Origin: JABCZS01 sp041660525
GTDB taxonomy: Bacteria > Pseudomonadota > Gammaproteobacteria > JABCZS01
Reading direction: 5' to 3'
DNA: 64,000 nucleotides
NCBI GenBank assembly: GCA_041660525.1
Contig: JBAZWD010000005.1
Location: 100,511-164,510, forward strand
The notes beneath the pieces are model-generated. The model ran no database searches. It was not told where the DNA came from and saw only the letters and a program-made list of their open reading frames with translations. The translations under genes and the position numbers were made by a program. Shown piece after piece: positions 56,817 through 64,000 of the stretch; the stretch's first letter is position 1; each line of letters begins with the position of its first letter.

Positions 56817-57552
56817 TTTTTTTCCTTCTGACTCTGAAGTAATTAACAATATACATAATAGGCCCAGACAGGGCGTAACTTAAAAAGACTATGAATAATA
56901 CTTTTGGAGGATCAATGGCAACACTGACCAAAATCAATAATAAAACCAATAAAAACATAAATGGCACTCGACCATTAAAATCAATTTTTTTAAAACTTTC
57001 ATAATGAAAATTACTGACCATCAAGCCACCAATACCCACGGTTAATATTGCAGTCAAAATATCGATTTGATGGCCCGGAATACCTAAATCATGTCCAAGC
57101 CAAACAACGCTGGCAATTACTGCTGCGGCCGCAGGAATGGGTAAACCTAAAAAATAAGGCAAGGTATTGGGCAAAGTATTAAAACGAGCTAAACGCATCG
57201 CGCCCGTTGCCGCATAAAAAAATGCAGCCAACCAGCCTAATTTACCTAAATCTATTAAAGCCCAGTTATAAATCACCAAGGCAGGTGCTACGCCAAATGC
57301 GAGCAAATCAGACAAACTATCATATTGAGCACCAAACTCACTTTGAGTTTTAGTTAAACGCGCTACTCTGCCATCGAGAGTATCTGCCACCATGGCAATA
57401 AAAATGGCCATCGCAGCCACATCAAATATACCTTTCATTGCTGCAACCACAGCATAAAAACCTGCGAATAAGGCACACGTGGTAATCGCATTGGGGAGCA
57501 AATATATCCCGCGCGGCGCTCGTTTATTGGGTGTTGGGCTTTGTGTTGTCAT
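56806..57552 (-). CDS. pssA: CDP-diacylglycerol-serine phosphatidyltransferase
   Basis: 248 residues, type II membrane enzyme. CDP-alcohol phosphotransferase motif DTLDGRVARLTK...EFGAQYDSLSD is complete. Makes phosphatidylserine, the precursor of phosphatidylethanolamine. About seven spans. Overlaps lysS by 11 bp with the start chosen there. Confidence 0.94.
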   Translation of the reverse strand: MTTQSPTPNKRAPRGIYLLPNAITTCALFAGFYAVVAAMKGIFDVAAMAIFIAMVADTLDGRVARLTKTQSEFGAQYDSLSDLLAFGVAPALVIYNWALIDLGKLGWLAAFFYAATGAMRLARFNTLPNTLPYFLGLPIPAAAAVIASVVWLGHDLGIPGHQIDILTAILTVGIGGLMVSNFHYESFKKIDFNGRVPFMFLLVLLLILVSVAIDPPKVLFIVFLSYALSGPIMYIVNYFRVRRKKNGT

Positions 57553-57618
57553 GGGCGGATTCTAGCACAAAGAGGAATATACATAATATAGTAGATTCAG
57601 GATATTTGACTATTATAT

Positions 57619-57641
57619 GATATAATATGTTATATTATATC
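57619..57641. promoter_or_regulatory. Candidate VapB operator
   Basis: Inverted repeat GATATAATAT-GTT-ATATTATATC with 10-nt arms, 14 bp before the antitoxin start. Position suits autoregulation by the VapBC complex. Confidence 0.6.
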
Positions 57642-57655
57642 TAAAAGAGGCTGCC

Positions 57656-57892
57656 ATGAATGTAACCATTTACCTAGAAGATCCCCTTGCTCACGAACTC
57701 GCCCACTGGTCAAAAGCATCAGGGCAAAATCGTAATGCGATTATTCGCGAAGCTATCCATGAGTGGCTAGAACATCGCAAGCAACAACAATGGCCAGAAG
57801 TCATACTTAAATTTAAAGGTGAAGCAGATTTTCCTGCTTTTGAAACATACCGTGATAAATTACAACTACCCAAGGAAGATCCATTAGCATGA
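57656..57892 (+). CDS. vapB: Ribbon-helix-helix antitoxin (VapB type)
   Basis: 78 residues. N-terminal MNVTIYLEDPLAHELAHWSK and NRNAIIREAIHEWLEHR form a ribbon-helix-helix DNA-binding domain; the acidic/hydrophobic C-terminal part should wrap the toxin. Overlaps the PIN-domain gene by 4 bp. RBS AAGAGG. Confidence 0.85.
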   Translation: MNVTIYLEDPLAHELAHWSKASGQNRNAIIREAIHEWLEHRKQQQWPEVILKFKGEADFPAFETYRDKLQLPKEDPLA

Positions 57893-58293
57893 AATATTTA
57901 CTAGATACCTGTACGGTCAGTGATTTTGTAAAAGGCGATAGCCCAACGATGTCAAAACTAAAAAATTGTTCACCAGTGGATCTCGGGCTTTCTGTCATTT
58001 CCCTGATGGAGATACAATACGGTCTTGCTCACAATAAAGATCGAGCAAAGAAAATAAAACCTGTTTTAGACGCTTTTTTAAGCACCATCAAAATTCTTGA
58101 TTTTAAACAAGGTGATGCACAACATGCGGCACTGCTACGTGCTTTTTTGCATCAAGAAGGCAAACCCATAGGCAGTTATGATCTACTCATTGCTGCCTGC
58201 GCTCTACATCATGATTTAATTCTAGTCACATCCAATAGTAAAGAATTTACTCGTGCCCCTGGACTGCAATGCGAAAACTGGCGTGTTTATTAA
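57889..58293 (+). CDS. vapC: PIN-domain ribonuclease toxin (VapC)
   Basis: 134 residues. PIN signature YLLDTCTVSDF with Asp6, VISLMEIQYGL with the conserved Glu, and GSYDLLIAACAL with a further Asp. VapC toxins cut tRNAs or rRNA with Mg2+ until bound by VapB. All acidic residues are in place, so it looks active. Confidence 0.92.
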   Translation: MKYLLDTCTVSDFVKGDSPTMSKLKNCSPVDLGLSVISLMEIQYGLAHNKDRAKKIKPVLDAFLSTIKILDFKQGDAQHAALLRAFLHQEGKPIGSYDLLIAACALHHDLILVTSNSKEFTRAPGLQCENWRVY

Positions 58294-58338
58294 AATTCAT
58301 TAGTAAGCTAAACTTATACTAAACATAAGAGAAGCCAC

Positions 58339-59844
58339 ATGCCTGAATTTACCCAAGAACAACAAGCTGTCATTGATAAAATCGATGCGGAACAAGCCAA
58401 TGGCGTTGAAGAAACCTTATTATTTTCTCAAGATGAGCAAGAGTATGGTTTTAGCTTTAAAAGACTCTCAGCTTACCTGCTTAATTTCTTCCTAGACTGT
58501 AGAAACACTCTAGGTCAGCAAATACAGATGATAAATTCTAGGGACTACGCTTCAGCTCCTGACAATACAATACAAAGGGGAAATGAAATCATAAGCTTTG
58601 GTATCCCCCCTACTTTAGCTGCAGCTATTAACCGACAATTTTCCCCAGAACGTCAAGCTGCTGTGGCCACCTATAAAACAGATACATCGAGCCTATTAGA
58701 AACAAATGGATTATTTAATTCCGATCCAGGTATTCGGAGTATGCAAGAAAATTTACTCTTTGGTCAGAGCAAATTCCAAATGACAGCAGCATCATTAAAT
58801 CTAACGCCAGAGCAAAATGGTGATGCAAAATTTATAGAACAACACTTTATGGAACGTTTTAATAATCGCTATCCTGAAAATAACTCTGATTTACGTCCTC
58901 CTCAAAGAGCGTTTGTAAAGAGACAATTTCACAATACAGCGTTAGCGCTGGCAATGGGTAATAAAAGTCTTGATGATGCACGTGATGAAAATGGCCATCA
59001 AAATGGCGGCGCTATTCTTGATAAGATGATTGACGCTATGGTAGAAAGATCTAAGGTCACCACAGAAACTGTATTAACACCCGAGCAAGCTGTATCTTCT
59101 GTCTCATGTTCTCTTACACAATTTCAAACAACGCAACAAAATATTAAGCGAGATCATGGCGTCAAAATGCAAGGCATATTAACCCAAACATTTACAGATC
59201 AACGGGACGAAAATCCATATCAAATAGCGAGCACTAATCCTGAAATTGCTAAGCTCCAAAATGACTTATTAGCGGGCAAAATCAAACCTAATGATATTGA
59301 TTTCGAAAAATTTGGTAAAGGAGTGCTGGCAGAAGCAGCAGCAAAAGATCATTCGCAAAGAACTAGACACTTACCCTTGGAACGCAAAGATGATAATCCA
59401 CGTACGCCCGGATTAATACTAAAAGCAGAAGCCGTGGGGTTAATGGATGAACTTAACGAGCTCCTCAATAAAATTTATCCTGGTATAGATCCAAGATCTA
59501 TGGCCATAAAAGAAGATGTTAAACAACAAATTCCCGCCGTTGCTTTAACATTAGCACTCTCCCCCAAAGAAGAAGCGGGGCTAGATGTACAAAAGAAATT
59601 TTTAGAAGAAAAGCATAATGCTGCTGAAAAAAACTATGATGCCACAAAACAATGTGCTCGTACGCTGCCGCCTGATACTGTCGCATTAACTCAAGTTCAT
59701 ACTAAATCTGGTGAATTATTGGGTGTTGCAACACAGACCTATAATGTTGTAAATACCGCCTTAGCAGATATGGGTATTGCTCCAGAGCCTGTGCCTGATG
59801 CTAGCGCACAAAAATCAAACACTATGTCCCCAAGGCCAAATTAA
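58339..59844 (+). CDS. Hypothetical protein, 501 aa
   Basis: Unrecognised soluble protein without signal peptide. Gln/Asn/Asp-rich, mostly helical (FTQEQQAVIDKIDAEQANG at the start; helical LDVQKKFLEEKHNAAEKNY near 420-440) and a Pro/Ser-rich tail. No catalytic motif. RBS AAGAGAAG. Lies between vapC and a DUF3579 gene on the same strand. Composition resembles the large effector-like unknowns of Legionellales, but no PmrA box was found upstream. Confidence 0.65.
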   Translation: MPEFTQEQQAVIDKIDAEQANGVEETLLFSQDEQEYGFSFKRLSAYLLNFFLDCRNTLGQQIQMINSRDYASAPDNTIQRGNEIISFGIPPTLAAAINRQFSPERQAAVATYKTDTSSLLETNGLFNSDPGIRSMQENLLFGQSKFQMTAASLNLTPEQNGDAKFIEQHFMERFNNRYPENNSDLRPPQRAFVKRQFHNTALALAMGNKSLDDARDENGHQNGGAILDKMIDAMVERSKVTTETVLTPEQAVSSVSCSLTQFQTTQQNIKRDHGVKMQGILTQTFTDQRDENPYQIASTNPEIAKLQNDLLAGKIKPNDIDFEKFGKGVLAEAAAKDHSQRTRHLPLERKDDNPRTPGLILKAEAVGLMDELNELLNKIYPGIDPRSMAIKEDVKQQIPAVALTLALSPKEEAGLDVQKKFLEEKHNAAEKNYDATKQCARTLPPDTVALTQVHTKSGELLGVATQTYNVVNTALADMGIAPEPVPDASAQKSNTMSPRPN

Positions 59845-59880
59845 ATAGACAGTTAACTATGCAACAGATATACTGCGTGG

Positions 59881-60165
59881 ATGAGCGATAAACATAACAT
59901 TATTATTGAAGGCATTACCACTGAAGGTAATGAATTCCGTCCCAGCGACTGGGCGGAGAGGATTAGCGGTCAGTTAGCGACTTTTAAAGGTAACCGCGTT
60001 GTTTATTCTCCCCTACTGACTCCTAGTATAAAAAATGGCCACAAATGCGTCATTGTTGATGAAACCTTAAAAAATACCGATCCAGAACTTTATGACCAAT
60101 TGATTGTTTTTGCTAAAGACAATCATTTAGTGGTTTGTGATGAGATTGAGGATGAGAATTCTTAA
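59881..60165 (+). CDS. DUF3579 family protein
   Basis: 94 residues. GITTEGNEFRPSDWAERISGQLATF, VYSPLLTP, KCVIVDETL and FAKDNHLVV are the family pattern of small DUF3579 proteins of gamma- and betaproteobacteria. Function unknown. Conserved chromosomal gene, 18 bp before the ankyrin-protein start. Confidence 0.85.
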   Translation: MSDKHNIIIEGITTEGNEFRPSDWAERISGQLATFKGNRVVYSPLLTPSIKNGHKCVIVDETLKNTDPELYDQLIVFAKDNHLVVCDEIEDENS

Positions 60166-60183
60166 GTTTCCCAGTAAAACGCT

Positions 60184-62412
60184 ATGATAGAAGAAAATTA
60201 TAAAAAGTTAAGCGCTGCCCTTGAAACAGAAAACGAAAGTGAACGCAATCGCCTGCTGGCAAAGATAGATCCCTACGAAGTATCCAAAAGCGGTCATACA
60301 CTATTATTTCATGCGGTTTACTATAATAATATCCTTGCGACAACTTGGCTGCTCGAAAAATATCGATCAAAAAACCCTCAACTGATTAATCTACTTAATA
60401 AAAATGAACAAAAAAGCCCCTTAGACATAGCCATAATATTTCAACTCAATGTTATGACACAACTATTATTAGATGCAGGTGCTGATACAGCTTCGATTAA
60501 AAATACAGCTAAATTTTCTCTTTTGGGACAACAAGGCAATCAAAATACCATTGAACACTTGGTGGCAAACTGGACTCCCGCTACTGCTGCGTTATTAAAA
60601 GAATGTCTTGAGCAAGCATTAAGATCAGCAGCGCAATATGGACAATTAGCCTTGGTTTCATTTCTGTGCGAGCAAAAAATTGATATCAACGCGGTGGACA
60701 GATATGAAAACAGCGCATTAATGTTAGCAGCACGCCACGGTCAAAAAAATATCGTAGAAAAATTACTCACATATAAAACCACTCCTCAAAATATTGAGCG
60801 AGCATTTGTACATGCTGGTGCATACGCTATTGAAAAAATACAACAAACAGCGAATCAACAATCTGATACTCAGGTTGATCCTTATGAAGTCATGGGTGTA
60901 TTATATTTGCAAAAGCCTGATATTAATAGTGTGGATGAATTTGGCGATACCATATTCATCAAGGGTGCGAACTGCCCTGAGTTTTTAAAAAAAATATTGT
61001 CGAGCAAAAAACATAAAGACAAAATCAATATTAACTATGAAAATAAAACCAGTGGAAAAACAGCGTTATTTGCAGCAGCAGAAAATAAAAATATTTTAGC
61101 TATTAATATATTGCTTGAATATGGTGCAAATATTAAGCAGGTAAACGAACAAGGTGAAACCTTGATCATGAAAGCAGTAGAGCATACTAATCTTGAATTT
61201 GTCCAAAATGTTATGGCAATTCCTGGCTTAGAATATGATCCAAATGCTTTATTATCTTTAACAATATTTTTTAGAAAATTTAGCATCGCACAATTTCTAT
61301 TGAACAAACATCAATATACTTTTAAACAATATTGGGCTTGTCTTATCACATTAAGTCATATAGTATCTTATCCACAAATTAGTCATGATATTGAACAGCT
61401 AGCATTACGTCTTTTATCAGGTTGCATACAAGATAAAAACTATGATCCTAATGATATTCAAGATGAGCTGCCTGCCCTGATAAAAAAAGCAGTCGAAAAT
61501 CAGCACATGTTATTATTATGCCAGTTACTAGTTTTGCAAGATAAACCACATCTACTCACACTTAATGGTTTAATTATTGATGCATTAAATACACAAGAGT
61601 ACAAGCTTGCTAATAAATTAATTTATCTCATGGTTGAAGTAGGAGAACCTACATTTTGTCATTTAAGGAGTTGGCAAGATGTGATACAGCGCAATCATCC
61701 ATTTTCCATCCCTTATTTATCCGAAATATTAATTGCAAGATCATATCTAAAAGTATTGCTAGCTAAACCTGCAGATAAAATTAACGAGAATTTTATTAAT
61801 GCAGCAAAACCATATGAAGAATATATTGTTGATGAATTACTAAAACAAAATGATACGATTATAGAATCTTCAATAGCCATTATTGAAAATCGCTATGCGA
61901 ACGGCCTGTCAAAATTTTTACATACTATGAATCCTGAACCTTCAGAATCAAAAGATGATAGCTTTAATAGAATACAAGATAAAATTGAAAAAACAAAACC
62001 CACTAAAATGCAAAGCCTTACTGTATCTGATGAGAAAAACATCGCCATGAGATATTTAAAAGATTTTCAGAACCTGAAATCAGAACAAATGACGCCGCAG
62101 TTAATACAAGATGCAGAGCCGTATCGCGAGCTCATCGTTGAGATTGCATTACAAACGCCAGAGGCTGATGTTTTAGCAGAATATATTCGCAAAACTGAAA
62201 ATAAATATGCGCATGGTTTATCCAGGTTTTTACATAGCCCTGCAAGTTCTAGCGCTACATGGTCAGGTGTAAATTCACGGTCATCGACTATTAATAAGCA
62301 TATTGAATTAATTCAACAAGGCATTATTGCAAGACAAGATCCTGTTGAATCCAATCAATTCAATGTGGATGCCCAGTTGGTCCAAAATACTAAATACCGT
62401 TTTAATCAATAA
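60184..62412 (+). CDS. Ankyrin-repeat protein with duplicated C-terminal motif
   Basis: 742 residues. Ankyrin repeats at about 38-105 (HTLLFHAVYYNN, SPLDIAIIFQLNV...LLLDAGAD), 155-200 (ENSALMLAARHGQ) and 280-345 (KTALFAAAENKN...LLEYGANI, GETLIMKAVEHTN). The C-terminal third carries two copies of a ~44-residue element: residues 537-580 and 640-684, pattern A-x-PY-x-E-x-IV ... EN-x-YA-x-GLS-x-FLH. No signal peptide. Ankyrin proteins in Legionellales are often Dot/Icm substrates; secretion here is inference. Confidence 0.87.
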   Translation: MIEENYKKLSAALETENESERNRLLAKIDPYEVSKSGHTLLFHAVYYNNILATTWLLEKYRSKNPQLINLLNKNEQKSPLDIAIIFQLNVMTQLLLDAGADTASIKNTAKFSLLGQQGNQNTIEHLVANWTPATAALLKECLEQALRSAAQYGQLALVSFLCEQKIDINAVDRYENSALMLAARHGQKNIVEKLLTYKTTPQNIERAFVHAGAYAIEKIQQTANQQSDTQVDPYEVMGVLYLQKPDINSVDEFGDTIFIKGANCPEFLKKILSSKKHKDKININYENKTSGKTALFAAAENKNILAINILLEYGANIKQVNEQGETLIMKAVEHTNLEFVQNVMAIPGLEYDPNALLSLTIFFRKFSIAQFLLNKHQYTFKQYWACLITLSHIVSYPQISHDIEQLALRLLSGCIQDKNYDPNDIQDELPALIKKAVENQHMLLLCQLLVLQDKPHLLTLNGLIIDALNTQEYKLANKLIYLMVEVGEPTFCHLRSWQDVIQRNHPFSIPYLSEILIARSYLKVLLAKPADKINENFINAAKPYEEYIVDELLKQNDTIIESSIAIIENRYANGLSKFLHTMNPEPSESKDDSFNRIQDKIEKTKPTKMQSLTVSDEKNIAMRYLKDFQNLKSEQMTPQLIQDAEPYRELIVEIALQTPEADVLAEYIRKTENKYAHGLSRFLHSPASSSATWSGVNSRSSTINKHIELIQQGIIARQDPVESNQFNVDAQLVQNTKYRFNQ

Positions 62413-62413
62413 A

Positions 62414-64000
62414 TCACTTCTTGTTAGTAAATATAAACTTCCCATCTTTTACATCTACTAAAATCGTATCCCCAGGCATAAACTTCCCAGACAAAATCGC
62501 TTGCGCTAAAGGATTTTCTAATTCGATACCGATGACACGTTTTAGAGGTCTTGCGCCATAAACAGGATCAAAGCCTTGTTCTGCTAATTGATCTAAGGCA
62601 GCATCGCTCACATCTAGTTTTAAATCACGCTCTTTTAAACGTTGTTGTAAAATTTGTACTTGAATATGTGCAATTTCATGAATTTGTTTTTTATCTAAAC
62701 CATGGAAGACTACAAAATCATCGATACGATTTAAAAATTCCGGTTTAAATTCGCGTTCGACTACACTCATCACCGCTTCTTTTACGGCTTTAATATCATC
62801 GTTTATTTTTAAACTTTGCAATAAATCAGAACCTAAATTAGACGTCATCACGATCACAGTATTTCTAAAATCAACAGTGCGACCTTGGCCATCGGTTAAT
62901 CGTCCATCATCTAAAACTTGTAATAAAATATTAAACACATCAGGATGCGCTTTTTCAATTTCATCAAATAAAATCACCGCATAAGGTTTGCGACGAATCA
63001 CTTCGGTTAAATAACCGCCTTCTTCATAACCCACATAACCAGGAGGTGCACCAATTAAACGTGCGACTGCATGTTTTTCCATGTATTCAGACATATCAAT
63101 GCGCACAAGCGCATCTTCTGTATCAAACATAAATTCTGCTAATGCACGGCACAATTCTGTTTTACCCACGCCTGTTGGTCCTAAAAACATAAATGAACCT
63201 ATTGGGCGTTTTGGATCGGATAATCCAGCGCGCGAGCGGCGAATAGCATTGGAAACTGCACTGATCGCTTGATCTTGTCCGATTACACGTTTATGAAGCG
63301 CATCTTCCATCTGTAATAATTTTTCTTTTTCGCCTTCTAGCATTTTTGAAACGGGAATACCTGTCCAGCGTGAAACGACTTGTGCGATTTCTTCTTCGGT
63401 AACTTTATTACGTAATAATTTAAACGGCTTGGATTTTTGATTCGCAACAGCCGCTAATTGCTTTTGCAGTTCAGGAATTTTGCCGTATTGAATTTCAGAC
63501 ATTTTTGCTAAATCACCTTCACGTTGCGCAGCCTCCATTGCAATTTGTGCTTGCTCGAGTGATTCTTTAATTTTTGCTGAACCTTGCAAAGATGCTTTTT
63601 CTGCGGTTAATACTTCATCTAAATCAGCATATTCTTTTTCTAAATGTTTTATTTCATCTTCAAGATCTTTTAAACGTTTTTTGGAAGCTTCATCTTTTTC
63701 TTTTTTTAAAGCTTCGCGTTCGATTTTTAATTGAATTAAACGTCTATCGAGCTTATCCATTTCCTCTGGTTTAGAATCAATTTCCATACGGATTAAACTG
63801 CCAGATTCATCGATTAAATCAATGGCTTTATCCGGTAAATTACGATCAGTAATATAACGGTGTGATAAATTTGATGCAGCAATAATGGCAGGATCGGTGA
63901 TTTCCACACCATGATGCACTTCATAACGTTGTTTTAAACCACGTAAAATAGCAATCGTATCTTCAACAGTGGGTTCTTCCACTAATACTTTTTGGAACCG
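62414..64000 (-). CDS. clpB: ClpB disaggregase, 5' part beyond window
   Basis: The frame is open to the right edge, giving the last 528 residues of an ~860-residue protein. Visible: the end of the first AAA module (RFQKVLVEEPTVEDTIAILRGL, HRYITDRNLPDKAIDLIDE), the long coiled-coil middle domain, and the second AAA module with Walker A GPTGVGKTEL, ILFDEIEKAHPDVF and GARPLKRVI. Works with DnaK to rescue aggregated proteins. Converges with the ankyrin gene, stops 1 bp apart. Confidence 0.97.
   Translation of the reverse strand, partial: RFQKVLVEEPTVEDTIAILRGLKQRYEVHHGVEITDPAIIAASNLSHRYITDRNLPDKAIDLIDESGSLIRMEIDSKPEEMDKLDRRLIQLKIEREALKKEKDEASKKRLKDLEDEIKHLEKEYADLDEVLTAEKASLQGSAKIKESLEQAQIAMEAAQREGDLAKMSEIQYGKIPELQKQLAAVANQKSKPFKLLRNKVTEEEIAQVVSRWTGIPVSKMLEGEKEKLLQMEDALHKRVIGQDQAISAVSNAIRRSRAGLSDPKRPIGSFMFLGPTGVGKTELCRALAEFMFDTEDALVRIDMSEYMEKHAVARLIGAPPGYVGYEEGGYLTEVIRRKPYAVILFDEIEKAHPDVFNILLQVLDDGRLTDGQGRTVDFRNTVIVMTSNLGSDLLQSLKINDDIKAVKEAVMSVVEREFKPEFLNRIDDFVVFHGLDKKQIHEIAHIQVQILQQRLKERDLKLDVSDAALDQLAEQGFDPVYGARPLKRVIGIELENPLAQAILSGKFMPGDTILVDVKDGKFIFTNKK

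Overview
The window is AT-rich bacterial chromosome, most likely from a gammaproteobacterium of the Legionellales (Legionella, Coxiella, Berkiella-type intracellular bacteria). This is inferred from the housekeeping set (ffs-dnaX-ybaB-recR-htpG, a panG-like pan operon, kup, uvrA, uvrB, clpB), from eukaryotic-like proteins (an F-box protein, ankyrin-type proteins), and from two hypothetical genes preceded by sites matching the PmrA box that drives Dot/Icm effector genes in Legionella and Coxiella. No rRNA, phage structural gene, transposase, integrase or CRISPR array is visible.

Layout. 0-10 kb is accessory: a large GHKL-ATPase protein carrying a HExxH metallopeptidase motif (cut by the left edge), an ankyrin-like protein, a small outer-membrane barrel, Ada, an XRE/DUF2975 regulator-membrane pair, and an F-box protein with two membrane segments. 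9.9-14.8 kb holds a decayed ABC-F gene, a CPA2 antiporter, a YbdK-type ligase and an arsR-acr3 pair. 14.87-22.62 kb is the most unusual part: two small islands in tandem, delimited by three copies of the 3' end of tRNA-Ala (one intact gene and two displaced 46-bp fragments), with no integrase. Island 1 carries an RloA-like ATPase, an RloB-like Toprim protein and a frameshifted zinc-finger/HNH-like gene. Island 2 carries a winged-helix/nucleotidyltransferase/metallophosphoesterase operon, an unknown protein, a nucleotide-cyclase-like protein and a Schlafen-like remnant. The two islands have related palindromes near their right ends and related tandem repeats near att sites.

22.6-31.6 kb: tRNA-Ile/tRNA-Ala, a panG-panB-panC-panD operon, a second ankyrin-like paralogue, two transporters, ssb, an MFS permease and the two PmrA-box genes. 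31.7-41.2 kb: uvrA, a hipBA toxin-antitoxin locus with three evenly spaced operators, a split pair of hypothetical genes, an NhaC-type antiporter, kup and a yqjDE-like pair. 41.3-57.6 kb: almost wholly housekeeping (histidine kinase, acyl-CoA synthetase, htpG, recR, ybaB, dnaX, 4.5S RNA, hemH, uvrB, aspartate aminotransferase, tRNA-Asn, a WecA/MraY-type transferase, lysS, pssA). 57.6-64 kb: vapBC, a 501-residue unknown protein, a DUF3579 protein, a 742-residue ankyrin protein with a duplicated C-terminal motif, and the 3' part of clpB running off the right edge.

Functional themes: envelope transport and ion balance, DNA repair (Ada, UvrA, UvrB, RecR, DnaX), pantothenate synthesis, and an accessory layer of defence modules, toxin-antitoxin loci and putative host-directed proteins. 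Several genes are broken by single-base frameshifts or an internal deletion. All function names come from reading motifs by eye; no database search was run.
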